Under the pieces are notes generated by a model, which was not told the origin of the DNA, searched no databases, and worked only from the letters and a program-made list of their open reading frames with translations. A stretch of 64,000 nucleotides of DNA from Candidatus Thorarchaeota archaeon (lineage in GTDB: Archaea; Asgardarchaeota; Thorarchaeia; Thorarchaeales; Thorarchaeaceae). A program made the translations under genes and the position numbers. Below are positions 8,355 to 17,226 of the stretch, piece after piece. The stretch covers positions 217,124 through 281,123 of the forward strand of contig RDOC01000001.1 of the NCBI GenBank assembly GCA_011364985.1, in the 5' to 3' direction. How positions within the stretch are numbered: the first letter of the stretch is position 1; every line of letters starts with the position of its first letter.

Positions 8355-9941
8355 TCACTTGTTTAGTCGACGATACATAGCCTTGGTGTTCTTGTATATG
8401 TTCAGGAATTCCTTGTACAACTCATCATAGAGCTCTCTATTCTCCGGATTTGGTTGGAAAGTTCGAGAGAATTGTATCAGTTCAGGGATTTCGTTAAAGG
8501 TACATATTCCAAGACCAACTGCCCCAATTAGTGCAGCACCTCGAATATTCGCATAGATTGGATCCTTGATTTGGCGTATAGTTCGATTCAACACATCTGC
8601 ATAGATCTGGCACCAAACATCTGACTGAGCACCGCCGCCAATGATATTCAGTGGGTCCATCCTTTTCTTGATGAACTTCTCCACAAGCTCCATCAACCAG
8701 CGGCTATTATAGGCCACTCCTTCAAATATGGCACGAATGATTTCTTCTCGTTTCGCTTCAAGTGAGATATTATGCAGGCCCCCCCGAAGAGTGTAATCTT
8801 CAACAGGAGTACGTTCGCCATAGAGCCAGGGGGTAAAAATCAACTTGTTGCTACCGGGTGGCACTTTCTCGACGATTGTATCGAACTCCTGATAGACCTC
8901 TTGCTTGCCAAAGCGTTGAGGGTCATCGGGAAACAAGACATTGTCCCGGAGAAACGCCAAACATGCTCCTGCTGTTTCCTGCTCATTTGCCACAAAGTAT
9001 CGACCAGGGATTGCAGAAGGTAAGGATGCCATGTTATGGGATATGTCTGTCTTTTTGAAAGGTACATGGCACAGAACCCAGCTACTCGTTCCAATGTATA
9101 TGTGCCCTTCATAATTGCGCACAGCACCTGACCCAACAATAGCTGAGTGCAAATCAGGAGAACCAACCACCACCTTGGTTGTCGGCGACAATCCAATCTC
9201 GTTAGCAACATCCGGCTTCAAGTCGCCGAGAATGTCTATTGAACGCATAAGTGGAGGTAGTTTCTCTCGATGAATTCCCAGCTTCTTGATCAGGCCATCG
9301 TCGTATTTGATATTAGAGATGTCACGTGTGTCAGTGACCCAGTGGAGCATGATTGAGTCGTAGGAAGCTGCGAACCTTCCTGTTAGTTTGAGATTGAGAT
9401 AGTCCTTGCACTCGAGAAACATGTAGGTGGAATTGTAGACTTCAGGGTGTTCGTTCTTGAGCCAGAGTATGTGTGCAATCGGATCTTTACCACTTCCTGT
9501 CGGAATGCCACCAGTTTTGCGAAGCCAACGAAGAAGATTGAGAACGGAATACCCCTGGATGTTAATGAATCCCCTCATCATTTTCTCTAAGTGCGGCTTG
9601 CCTCGTGTGTCCATCCAGATTATTGCATTCCAAAGGTGTTGCCCGTTCTCATCAACAGGAACAGTACCTGACCATTGGCTAGATACACAGACACCAACAA
9701 TTCTCTCAGCTGGCACATAATTTGCTTGAACAAGGTTCTTGGATGCCCTAACGAATGCATCCCACCAGAGCGTTGGATCTTGTTCGGCCCCTCCACCTTT
9801 CTTCAAAGTGATAGGTGTGTCCTCAAAATCGTATGCTAATACCTCACCACAGGAATCAGTGATTGCCACTTTCATAGCAGAAGTGCCATGATCCACAGCT
9901 AAGAGGAAATTATTCTCCTCACTATTCAATGCGAATCCCAA
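8355..9941 (-). CDS. FGGY-family carbohydrate kinase, xylulokinase-like
   Basis: A 528-residue sugar kinase with an actin-like ATPase fold. Visible are the N-terminal phosphate loop LAVDHGTSAMKVAI, VCVSSQWSGTVPVD, WNAIIWMDTRG, the substrate/ATP region VVVGSPDLHSAIVGSGAV and the C-terminal adenosine motif IIGGGAQSDVWCQIYADVLNR. These point to the xylulokinase/gluconokinase side of the family, but the exact substrate cannot be read from sequence. The start is TTG at 9941 with no clear SD; another TTG four codons in is possible. The saccharopine-dehydrogenase-like gene lies 52 bases upstream on the same strand, so the two may form an operon. Confidence 0.85.
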   Translation of the reverse strand: MGFALNSEENNFLLAVDHGTSAMKVAITDSCGEVLAYDFEDTPITLKKGGGAEQDPTLWWDAFVRASKNLVQANYVPAERIVGVCVSSQWSGTVPVDENGQHLWNAIIWMDTRGKPHLEKMMRGFINIQGYSVLNLLRWLRKTGGIPTGSGKDPIAHILWLKNEHPEVYNSTYMFLECKDYLNLKLTGRFAASYDSIMLHWVTDTRDISNIKYDDGLIKKLGIHREKLPPLMRSIDILGDLKPDVANEIGLSPTTKVVVGSPDLHSAIVGSGAVRNYEGHIYIGTSSWVLCHVPFKKTDISHNMASLPSAIPGRYFVANEQETAGACLAFLRDNVLFPDDPQRFGKQEVYQEFDTIVEKVPPGSNKLIFTPWLYGERTPVEDYTLRGGLHNISLEAKREEIIRAIFEGVAYNSRWLMELVEKFIKKRMDPLNIIGGGAQSDVWCQIYADVLNRTIRQIKDPIYANIRGAALIGAVGLGICTFNEIPELIQFSRTFQPNPENRELYDELYKEFLNIYKNTKAMYRRLNK

Positions 9942-9993
9942 TTCTGGAATGGCAAACGCGCATATATGAGATTCGAGAGCAGTTCCTTCCCAT

Positions 9994-11208
9994 TCAGATA
10001 TCTATGGTTTCCACATTTCCTTTGTGGTCGATAGATTCTATGATAAGTGGCGACCCCTCTCCGGTGACTTCTTTCAGTCCGAGGACTTCTTTCATCATCA
10101 ATAGAAGGTCCATTGGAACTATACATGCCTCAGGAGGCAATACGCCCTTCCCTTTTACCTTTCCACGGTACATGAGAATCGCACCAATTGCAGCCGGTAT
10201 TCCAGTCGAATCACCCATTGCACGCCCTACAGATGCCAAGGAGAAATCATATTCATGAGGATTGCCATCTAAAATGCCACGGACCCGTATCTTTAGACAT
10301 CCTCTCTGTTCCCCGAAATCGGTTTCTTCGAGGATTCTGTCCCGTTGACTGAGGATGTAAGAAATCGCGAAGTCCAAAGGAACAACCTGCTGACCTCGTA
10401 CCTCAATCGGCTCTTCGCCAACAATGCCAAGGCGAACAACATTTTGAATGAGGCTATAGTACTCAGGAGGAATAACGCATCCAAGATTTGTGACTCGCTT
10501 GCATTTGATATAGTTCGGAAGGGTGATTGTTTCCGGATGCGGGTAGCAGTAGCTCCTGTAGGTGCCAATCAGGGGATATTCAACATCTTCTTCCAATGCC
10601 ATCCCACTCTCTTCGAAATACTTCACCGTTGTGAACTTGCCGTCAAGATACATGGGTATATCAGCCAGCATACTGTGAATTCGATGTGCAATGACAGCAG
10701 CTCCCTCTCTCACGTCACCACCATGAACGTGCAAGATGTCTATAGCATCAACCTCATCTAACATAGCATCAGCGCAGAATTTGGCAAGCAGATTGGCAAC
10801 GCCGGGGGAACCCCCCATACCTGTAAGAGCAGTGATGTCCGCCTTCTTGGCGGCTTCGTCCATTTCTAAAAGATTCTTTGTTGCATCAAAATCATCACAG
10901 ACATCCACATAATCTATGCCTGACTCAATTACTGCTTTTAGGACAATGGGACCCAGTTTGTAAAAGGGACCACAGACGTTTAGTACAATATCCGCGCCCT
11001 TGATTGCATCCTTTACGTTCTCGGGGTCACTGGCATCAACAAGTATTGCAGAACATCGACTTGCATCAGCTTCACTGGCGCAGGTCTGAGCGCCTTCGTA
11101 GTCTAGGTCGGCCACAATGATCTCATCAAAATCATCGTAGGATGCAAGCGTCTGGACAGCAATGCTTCCAACAGTACCGCATCCACCTATTACAACTATG
11201 CGAGCCAT
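9994..11208 (-). CDS. saccharopine dehydrogenase-like NAD(P)-dependent oxidoreductase
   Basis: A 404-residue protein with an N-terminal Rossmann motif (IVVIGGCGTVGSIAVQTLA). It has the family hallmarks NVCGPFYKLGPIVLKAVIE and DYVDVCDDFD, and then TGMGGSPGVANLLA. It belongs to the saccharopine dehydrogenase/homospermidine synthase-like superfamily. Many members act on amino-acid or polyamine imines, but most archaeal ones are unassigned. No lysine-pathway neighbours are present, so a biosynthetic lysine role is not supported here. AAGGGA just before the ATG serves as a plausible ribosome site. It is probably co-transcribed with the FGGY kinase downstream. Confidence 0.8.
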   Translation of the reverse strand: MARIVVIGGCGTVGSIAVQTLASYDDFDEIIVADLDYEGAQTCASEADASRCSAILVDASDPENVKDAIKGADIVLNVCGPFYKLGPIVLKAVIESGIDYVDVCDDFDATKNLLEMDEAAKKADITALTGMGGSPGVANLLAKFCADAMLDEVDAIDILHVHGGDVREGAAVIAHRIHSMLADIPMYLDGKFTTVKYFEESGMALEEDVEYPLIGTYRSYCYPHPETITLPNYIKCKRVTNLGCVIPPEYYSLIQNVVRLGIVGEEPIEVRGQQVVPLDFAISYILSQRDRILEETDFGEQRGCLKIRVRGILDGNPHEYDFSLASVGRAMGDSTGIPAAIGAILMYRGKVKGKGVLPPEACIVPMDLLLMMKEVLGLKEVTGEGSPLIIESIDHKGNVETIDI

Positions 11209-11262
11209 AGTTCCCTTGGAGGACTCACGGATATTTTAGTCTGGCGCAGGTTTGCATGAGTC

Positions 11263-11814
11263 TTACCCGAGAAAATATTCAGCGTGAACCCGACCTGCCG
11301 AATCAAAACGAACGCCCTCCATCTCCAGGATTCGGCGTTTCATATCGAGTCCTCCTTGGAATCCGCCCAAGGTTCTATCAGAACGGACAGCTCTGTGGCA
11401 AGGTACTACAACAGGGAAGGGATTCCTAGCCAGAGCGTTACCGACTGCACGAATGCCGCGAGTACCTATTTCTGATGCGAGTCTCCCATAAGATGAAGTC
11501 ATTCCGCGTGGAATTCTTCGTTCTTCAAGAAGCACGTCAAGCTGGAATTTATTGCAGACAGATGTATCAACATAGTCCATAGTGATGCGAGAAGAATCAC
11601 CTAAGAAAAATCGCTGAATCCTGCGGACGAGTTCTTCAACTCTGGAATTCTCTTTCGTAAGCGTTGATGGAAAACGCTGTGAGAGTGTTCTAGCCAATTG
11701 ACTCTTACTTTGTGGAAGCATAATGTGGATTGCAAGCGCTTTTTCATTCGCGAGCCGATAGACTATTCCACAATGGCCAAAGGCCGTTTCAAAGATACAA
11801 TGATATAGCATCAC
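11263..11814 (-). CDS. ogt: methylated-DNA-protein cysteine methyltransferase
   Basis: A 183-residue suicide DNA-repair protein that removes O6-alkyl groups from guanine. The C-terminal domain shows the active-site PCHR (in PFPVVVPCHRAV), the DNA-binding helix GTRGIRAVGNALARNP and the LGGFQGGLDMKRRILEMEG tail. The N-terminal half is divergent, as usual in archaeal homologues. It is divergent from the zinc-ribbon gene, with about 105 bases shared between them. Confidence 0.9.
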   Translation of the reverse strand: MMLYHCIFETAFGHCGIVYRLANEKALAIHIMLPQSKSQLARTLSQRFPSTLTKENSRVEELVRRIQRFFLGDSSRITMDYVDTSVCNKFQLDVLLEERRIPRGMTSSYGRLASEIGTRGIRAVGNALARNPFPVVVPCHRAVRSDRTLGGFQGGLDMKRRILEMEGVRFDSAGRVHAEYFLG

Positions 11815-11880
11815 TTTGCACTCATTTTCAGGATAGGCAACACCTCACATAATGCTTTGGTGTAACACAAGTCTCAATAG

Positions 11881-11902
11881 TACTCCCGAATTCAAGGGAG
11901 TA
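11881..11902. repeat. inverted repeat TACTCCC-N8-GGGAGTA
   Basis: Perfect 7-base arms (11881-11887 and 11896-11902) flank an 8-base centre. The right arm runs into a TATA-like GAGTATATCC. The repeat lies 17 bases before the first possible start of the zinc-ribbon gene and between two divergent genes. It could be an operator or a leader hairpin. Confidence 0.45.
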
Positions 11903-11919
11903 TATCCAAGGAAGGTGCA

Positions 11920-12663
11920 GTGTTGAACATGGAGAAGTTTCACGGATTTGCATGCATGGTATGCGGTGGAACTCTTGTTTACGATGACAAGGCGAAAGAA
12001 CAGATCTGTGATTACTGCGGGCAAAAAACGAAGTCTACGATTTACTGCCCAGAAGGCCATTTTGTATGCGATGTATGTCATTCTGGTGATGCAATCGAGT
12101 TGCTAAACAGAATGGCAGACTCAAACGACCGAATAAATCCGATAGATATCGTTGAGGATGCCTATCTGCATCATGCCTTCAAGTTTCATGGACCGGAACA
12201 CCATAGCCTTGTACCAGCGGCGATTCTAATATCGCTTAAGAACATCGCCGCACAAAGACCGAACGGCGACATAGTGACTGCAGAGATGGTTCGCGAGGGC
12301 ATTCGGAGAGGTACAAAAATCCCCGGAGGATTCTGTGGGACTGCAGGAAACTGTGGAGCATGTGTGGGAGCTGGAGTTGCAATTGCCGTCTTTCTCGGTT
12401 CAACTCCGACAAGAGGACCAGAACGAAAAGCATCAATTCTCACTACAATTGCTGCATTGGAGCGGGTCACTGACGGGCTCATTAGATGCTGTAAGAGATC
12501 GACATTTCACGGTATTGCAGCGGCAATGCAAGTGCTTCGTGAGAAGTTTAAGATTGACCTAGGCCCCGAGCCTCGGGCAAGCTCCTGCAAGAACTCTCAT
12601 CTAAACAAGGACTGTGCAAAAGAAGAGTGTGTCTTCTACCCTGGACTTCAAGACGCGAATTAG
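11920..12663 (+). CDS. zinc-ribbon protein, resembles DUF5714 family
   Basis: A 247-residue protein beginning with two Cys pairs (CMVCGG at about residue 12 and CDYCGQ at about 31), followed by CPEGHFVCDVCH. Together these form one or two zinc ribbons. The rest is a helical domain with conserved-looking HHSLVPAAIL, GGFCGTAGNCGACVGAG and CAKEECVFYPG. This pattern resembles the DUF5714 domain found in methanogens, often near radical-SAM proteins, and its function is unknown. Start codons GTG 11920, TTG 11923 and ATG 11929 all lie behind AAGGTG. The Cys/Gly-rich core may bind a metal or cofactor. It is convergent with the SAM hydrolase gene. Confidence 0.6.
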   Translation: MLNMEKFHGFACMVCGGTLVYDDKAKEQICDYCGQKTKSTIYCPEGHFVCDVCHSGDAIELLNRMADSNDRINPIDIVEDAYLHHAFKFHGPEHHSLVPAAILISLKNIAAQRPNGDIVTAEMVREGIRRGTKIPGGFCGTAGNCGACVGAGVAIAVFLGSTPTRGPERKASILTTIAALERVTDGLIRCCKRSTFHGIAAAMQVLREKFKIDLGPEPRASSCKNSHLNKDCAKEECVFYPGLQDAN

Positions 12664-12666
12664 GGA

Positions 12667-13425
12667 CTACTCCAAGGTGATTCGGTCCCCGATTTTGGCC
12701 GAAACGCGATCAATGGCACGTCCATTTCTTAGGGAAACCTCTAGCGTGCCAGCACTTCCCACTATTGCAAAGATGTCATCATCAGGCCCATCTGCATAGG
12801 TCATACACTGGACTAGTTCTCTTTCCATACCAGACATGCGCAATTGAAACCTGTCTTTTGAGAGGGGCGAGAGATTGGTGACAATATTTCCAAAATGGTC
12901 TATTCTCACAACCTCACCTTCACGACCTTTCAGATGAAAGGCAATCTCGATGTCGAGTCCATTCTTCTTTCCTTGAATCATCGACTCTAGATCCCCATTT
13001 TCAAGAAGACCTGCGGCCTTGGCAAAGACATCCCGACCATGAAAGGTACGAGACGAGGTACTATCTATACGTAAGGAAAATATCTCTCCTATTCCATCCT
13101 TCCGCATCGTGGGAGATAGCAGTCCATTGTCAGGTGCAATGAAGAAGTAGTTACTACTCTTAGCAAAGATGGCATCACGCTCTGTGCCTACGCCAGGATC
13201 TACTACGCATACAAAGGTTGTTCCTAGAGGAAATGACTCAAAGCTTTGGAGAAGCACCCAAGCGGCTTCCCGCACTGACTGAGGAGATATTGAATGTGTG
13301 AGATCCACGATTTTTGTGTTAGGTGCATGGCCTAGGATCACACCTTTCATGATTCCAACAAACTCGGACTCTCCAAAATCGGTTAGCAGTACGATCAAGC
13401 TCTTCCTCCTCAGCTGATTATTCAA
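12667..13425 (-). CDS. SAM hydroxide adenosyltransferase (DUF62 family)
   Basis: A 252-residue protein of the fluorinase/chlorinase superfamily. It shows LLTDFGESEFVGIMKG, the VVDPGVGTERDAI segment with Asp and Arg, FIAPDNGLLSP and RTFHGRDVFA with the His. This Asp-Arg-His set is typical of DUF62 enzymes, which hydrolyse S-adenosylmethionine to adenosine and methionine. The halogenase-specific insertion is not evident. Its start overlaps the stop of the upstream NAD-kinase gene by 8 bases, so the two are an operon and probably coupled. Confidence 0.88.
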   Translation of the reverse strand: MNNQLRRKSLIVLLTDFGESEFVGIMKGVILGHAPNTKIVDLTHSISPQSVREAAWVLLQSFESFPLGTTFVCVVDPGVGTERDAIFAKSSNYFFIAPDNGLLSPTMRKDGIGEIFSLRIDSTSSRTFHGRDVFAKAAGLLENGDLESMIQGKKNGLDIEIAFHLKGREGEVVRIDHFGNIVTNLSPLSKDRFQLRMSGMERELVQCMTYADGPDDDIFAIVGSAGTLEVSLRNGRAIDRVSAKIGDRITLE

Positions 13426-14548
13426 TCTTCACCATTCGAATCTCGTTGTAGTCAGTCAGGACCCGAACGTATCCGCGAAGCAATTCATCTACAGAGGGAT
13501 CTCCGGTGTCGACCTTCAGTGTACCATTTTCAATTCCTCGAAGCTTCGCAGGTGTGCAGATTACAATGATGTTGTCTTTTCCTACTTTCTGTATTATGTT
13601 TGGGCTGATTTGTTGGTTTCCCCTACCAAATAGCATTCCTTGGTGACCGATAGGTGACACAACAATCCACGTCTTGTTGAAGTCATCAACCAAGTTCAGA
13701 ATTTGCTCTTCATTGACATCCTTGTAGACCTGCTCATTTCTGTAGATATCAACGCCCAGAGTGGTCTTTTCAACATCCAGAAGCTCGGCCACCTTTTTCA
13801 CTGTGGTCCCCGGACCTAGTATATACGTCCCCTTGGGAATCATTGAGTCAATGACATATCGGGCGATGGCCTCTTGAGCTTCACCTTCATCAATTGTTTC
13901 AGGACTTGCCTGTTTTGCTCCCTGAAATCGAGCTGGAACTGAAGGTCCCTTAAGGTACCCGTAGAGGCGTATTTCAAAACAGTCCTTGCGGAACGCCTCT
14001 TCATCGGCATCCATCACCTCGAATTCTGTGGAGGATGCAGTGCCCTCAGCAACGAGCCGCACAACTTCTGCTGCATCAGCTGGATTGACCACGAAGATGC
14101 CACTATACATCTTCACACCAGAAGGAACGCCTAGGACCATCAAATCGTCAAGACTATGTTCATCAACTTCGTCTAGAATGTCTCTGGCCGTGCCGTCACC
14201 ACCCACAAAAACCAACAGTCTAACACCAGCCTTGTAGAGAGCGTGAACACAAGCGCGTGTATCCTCAGCAGAGGTGACATCACCCAAGGCAATTGGAATA
14301 GTTTTGTGCGGAATTTCGGCTTTCGCCGCCACTTGTTCGCCCATTTGCTGCGGACACGTAAGAATTTGAATATCGAGGGAACCACTACGAATAATCCGTC
14401 CCAAGGTTTCAAGAAATTCCATTGCACGCTTAGGAGCAACAGGAGTAGCACCAAGTTTCACAGCCTCATCAAGCACTCCATCAGTCCCCTTGAGACCGAC
14501 CCGACCGCCCATTCCTGCGATTGGATTTATCAGCAGTCCGATAATCAT
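13418..14548 (-). CDS. ATP/polyphosphate-dependent NAD kinase
   Basis: A 376-residue member of the archaeal COG3199-type NAD kinases. The N-terminal LLINPIAGMGGRVGLKGTDG, the GGDGTARDILDEV loop and VLGVPSGVKMYSGIF are the family motifs. The product would be NADP+ made from NAD+ for anabolic reduction. It is the first gene of a two-gene operon with the SAM hydrolase. Length is normal for the family. Confidence 0.88.
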   Translation of the reverse strand: MIIGLLINPIAGMGGRVGLKGTDGVLDEAVKLGATPVAPKRAMEFLETLGRIIRSGSLDIQILTCPQQMGEQVAAKAEIPHKTIPIALGDVTSAEDTRACVHALYKAGVRLLVFVGGDGTARDILDEVDEHSLDDLMVLGVPSGVKMYSGIFVVNPADAAEVVRLVAEGTASSTEFEVMDADEEAFRKDCFEIRLYGYLKGPSVPARFQGAKQASPETIDEGEAQEAIARYVIDSMIPKGTYILGPGTTVKKVAELLDVEKTTLGVDIYRNEQVYKDVNEEQILNLVDDFNKTWIVVSPIGHQGMLFGRGNQQISPNIIQKVGKDNIIVICTPAKLRGIENGTLKVDTGDPSVDELLRGYVRVLTDYNEIRMVKIE

Positions 14549-14604
14549 TGATACGTCACGTCTCCCGAATTCCTTCTGACCTTTAGCGTTTCTGATGGAT
14601 AGAC

Positions 14605-15210
14605 CTACTCAATTAGGGCATTAACTTCAGAGGCGGCTCTAATCCAGAAAGAGACTCGCAGCAGAACCTCCTCTAGGTATTCCTCTCGTTTATTAGGTGT
14701 TAGGCCTTCTGGCCAACGTGTTGTCCGATATTCATTGAACTTGTTGAAGACCTTACCGAATCGAGTCGTGAGTGGCAACTTGACTTTGCTGTCTGCAATG
14801 GTGTTCAATGCGCGGATTAGGGTGACAAAATCAAGGTCAAGCCGCATAATCCACTTGCACATCGTTTTGAAGAAAGGACGGTCATTCAAGTCGTCCCATG
14901 GGAGGCTCTTCACAGCCTCTCGGTCAGCGGCATCAATTCTCCCTGTATTGGCAGGGCATTTTGTGTCAAAGTCACACTTTCCCCTGACATACATCTTCTT
15001 CTTTGAGATCCAGAGGATGATCTCATGCTGCCCCTTCTTCATCATTCGTTCCTTGTGTGGACCAACAGGAAAGATGACCTCGATGATACCCTTCTCTCTG
15101 TACCGAGCCCCAGACTTCAAATAGAGCTGGAAGGCCCATGCCAGAGGGGGAATAGTGTTGACAGGGTAATGTTCATCAGCCTTTGTCATTGTCTTGTTAG
15201 CAGAACACAT
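14605..15210 (-). CDS. hypothetical protein
   Basis: A 201-residue soluble protein with no recognised family. The N-terminal half (about 30-95) is predicted to be beta-rich and has two cysteines (GKCDFDTKCP). The C-terminal half is helical and ends in LRVSFWIRAASEVNALIE. An internal ATG at codon 8 is another possible start. It is followed by the NAD-kinase operon on the same strand after 56 bases, so a transcript link is possible. Confidence 0.5.
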   Translation of the reverse strand: MCSANKTMTKADEHYPVNTIPPLAWAFQLYLKSGARYREKGIIEVIFPVGPHKERMMKKGQHEIILWISKKKMYVRGKCDFDTKCPANTGRIDAADREAVKSLPWDDLNDRPFFKTMCKWIMRLDLDFVTLIRALNTIADSKVKLPLTTRFGKVFNKFNEYRTTRWPEGLTPNKREEYLEEVLLRVSFWIRAASEVNALIE

Positions 15211-15334
15211 TCCCCTTGATATGAGTTGGGATGTAAGACGATACTTTGGTTTCTAAACGAACGAATCTCTTATTTCGACTATTCGGAAGAACCAACGATT
15301 CGTAGGAAGTGGTTCCAGTCTGCCCAAGGAAACC

Positions 15335-15817
15335 ATAACGATTGCGGAATATTCTGAAAAGTATGCAGGTTCAATAGTAGAGCATCTATTCCCAGAAACT
15401 AGCCCTGAAGTGATTATTGGTCAGCAAAGAGAACTTCTGGCTCCTGGCCGGGATGAAGTCTTCAGTGTGTGTGCCCTAGAAGAGGATAAAGTCGTTGGGG
15501 TATGTACGGGCGTACGGGCGAGGTGACATGGTTCACGTCATAGGGTCGAGCTGGTCCAGATCGTAGTTCGCGACAAGTATCAGAGGAGAAGAGTTTCCAG
15601 ACAGATGATGGCTGAGATTGCCAAGCACTTCAAGAAACTAGGAGTCAAGATAGTCCAAGTCAGCGTGGAGCGGAGAAACACTGATGCGTGGCGGGCATAC
15701 AAGAGGCTCGGTTTCAAACAAATTGGAATCCTACGTAGAGGGCTGAAATGTGATGATAACTATAACGACGAGATAATGCTGGCAGCAGACATAGGCACGA
15801 TCATTGGAGGAAATTAG
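15335..15817 (+). pseudogene. GNAT acetyltransferase, interrupted by in-frame TGA and lacking a start
   Basis: The frame encodes a GNAT N-acetyltransferase of about 160 residues. Its N-terminal half runs from IAEYSEKYAGSIVEHLF to VVGVCTGVRAR, then a TGA (15524-15526), then the same frame continues with HRVELVQIVVRDKYQRRRVS and ends in WRAYKRLGFKQIGILRRG, the acetyl-CoA fold and C-terminal signature. The only place for an initiator at the family N-terminus is ATA at 15335; no ATG, GTG or TTG lies between the upstream stop (15254) and the TGA in a suitable place. Two lesions in one gene favour a decaying pseudogene over UGA recoding. A downstream ATG at 15605 would make only a 70-residue fragment. 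Confidence 0.65.
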
Positions 15818-16362
15818 CGGATTCCCTGTTCGCGTCGATACACCAGCGTTTTTCCAAGTTCTGCGAAGATGTCGATGATGCCCTCACCCGTTTTTGCACT
15901 GCTCTCAACGTAGGGCATGCCATGAGTGTCTGCAAACTCCTTCCCTTCCTTGGGCTCAACAACACGGTCAGGAAGATCCGTCTTGTTGGCCACCAAGACC
16001 AGTGGTATATCCTTTCCAATGGCCCGCTTCAGCTCTTCCAGCCACTCCTCAAGGAGCATGAATGTTCGGCGCCTACTGACATCATACACAAGGAGGCCAC
16101 CATTCGAACCGCGATAGTACATCGGCCTCAGGATTTGAAAGCGGGACTGACCAGCTACATCCCAGATCTGCAGCTTCACGGTGAGATTATCGCCGCTGGA
16201 GCTGATGACATCGATATTCTTGACGGCGAATTGACTTCCGATGGTGGTCTTGTAATCAGTACGGAAGAATCCATGAGAGAATCTGGTGACGATTGCTGTT
16301 TTCCCTACTGCTCCTTCGCCCAGCACGACTACTTTAAATAAATAATCATATGAACTACTCAT
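15814..16362 (-). CDS. Rab/Ras-like small GTPase
   Basis: A 182-residue small GTPase with all five G motifs: G1 GEGAVGKT (15-22), G2 Thr in YKTTIG (about 40), G3 WDVAGQ (67-72), G4 NKTD (126-129) and G5 SSAK (154-157). WDVAGQ with a following Arg-Phe resembles the Rab/Ras branch (Gln at the catalytic position). The C-terminus has no Cys for prenylation, so membrane attachment would need a partner. Large sets of such GTPases are typical of Asgard archaea. It is convergent with the GNAT pseudogene, overlapping by 4 bases. No GAP or exchange factor is adjacent. Confidence 0.93.
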   Translation of the reverse strand: MSSSYDYLFKVVVLGEGAVGKTAIVTRFSHGFFRTDYKTTIGSQFAVKNIDVISSSGDNLTVKLQIWDVAGQSRFQILRPMYYRGSNGGLLVYDVSRRRTFMLLEEWLEELKRAIGKDIPLVLVANKTDLPDRVVEPKEGKEFADTHGMPYVESSAKTGEGIIDIFAELGKTLVYRREQGIR

Positions 16363-16567
16363 CTATAAAACCACCACTGATGTAATTTTCGTTGAGGGAC
16401 ATCTGCTAGTGAGAACCAATTCCAGAAGGGATCTCATGGTCATTATCCACTACTCCACAGTGCTCATGCATTCCAACTGATATGGATAGACCTACGGGCG
16501 ATAAAACGATAGCCGTCTAATAAGGTTTCGTCATACCAGTACAATCTACATTATGAAGGAGGTTTTT

Positions 16568-16684
16568 GTGGAAGGAACATCAGCTGATATCATAGTTTCA
16601 ACAAGTGGACTATCATCGAGAAGAAGTCACACTGCGGTTTCTAGATTTGCTATTCAGACACTCCTCAGACAAGCTAAGCATTGA
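16568..16684 (+). CDS. possible 38-residue small protein
   Basis: A GTG start sits five bases after a strong AAGGAGG, and the frame encodes 38 residues, polar with Ser/Arg-rich middle (SSRRSH). The ATG at 16553 is in the same frame and would add five residues. The strong SD is the main support. The peptide could also be the intact beginning of a decayed gene, as no family is recognised. Confidence 0.3.
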   Translation: MEGTSADIIVSTSGLSSRRSHTAVSRFAIQTLLRQAKH

Positions 16685-16759
16685 GCGCTGCATTTTAATG
16701 GCATATAAACCTATGAACAGAAACTTGACGACATTCTATTTCTCAGCAAGGCTCATAGT

Positions 16760-17152
16760 ATGTCCAGGAGTCTGCTCATACCCCCCATACCCCTGGATGG
16801 CTCACGCACTTGTTCAAGCGTTAATGGCACTTCAAGCAACAGCCATGTGTTCCACAGCGAATGTTGTAACTACTTGACCAGCAATTGGAAACTTGCCATC
16901 CGTGCTGGAGATAGCTGGTCCGTAGCGGAAAAGGCCAATGAGCCTATTGACGTAACTTCGATTTCGAAATCTCAGGTACCACTAAGAGGATTGCTCCACC
17001 ATAGAGGAGATCCGAAACGGAATAGCCTGCAACTAAAGGATTTCGTTCTATCGCCAGATTCTGTGATGGAGGTCGTGCCCAGCGTGAAAGATGCTGAGAC
17101 TGTATGCCAAGTCAGACAGGCCATCACGAGCAGATATACCTATGCAAAGTGA
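16760..17152 (+). CDS. doubtful hypothetical protein
   Basis: A 130-residue frame with no visible domain, no clear SD and mixed composition. The C-terminal part (LKDFVLSPDSVMEVVPSVKD) is the most protein-like. It may be a remnant or a chance frame in the gene-poor stretch. Confidence 0.2.
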   Translation: MSRSLLIPPIPLDGSRTCSSVNGTSSNSHVFHSECCNYLTSNWKLAIRAGDSWSVAEKANEPIDVTSISKSQVPLRGLLHHRGDPKRNSLQLKDFVLSPDSVMEVVPSVKDAETVCQVRQAITSRYTYAK

Positions 17153-17226
17153 TCATACTCGTTTCTTGAAGTGTCACTGGTTCATCTGGATGGAAGACTT
17201 ATGAGGCCATACAAGTAGCAGTAGAG

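Larger units (their letters stand above)
16363..17226. other. gene-poor stretch between GTPase and histidine kinase
   Basis: About 860 bases without a confident gene. It holds one short frame with a good ribosome site (16568-16684) and a longer frame (16760-17152) with unconvincing composition. No tRNA, repeat array or hairpin stands out. An AT-rich segment, CTTTAAATAAATAATC (16332-16347), at its left edge overlaps the GTPase N-terminus. Confidence 0.6.

Noticed and set aside
13986..14551. Plus-strand frames over the NAD kinase
   Set aside because: They are antisense to a gene with clear P-loop and GGDGT motifs and show no domain.
15524..15526. Selenocysteine codon in the GNAT gene
   Set aside because: The start is also lost, no SECIS-like hairpin is evident nearby and no GNAT selenoprotein is known to me at this site; decay explains both lesions.
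16605..16877. 90-codon frame in the gene-poor stretch
   Set aside because: No ribosome site, low-complexity composition and overlap with other frames; it looks random.
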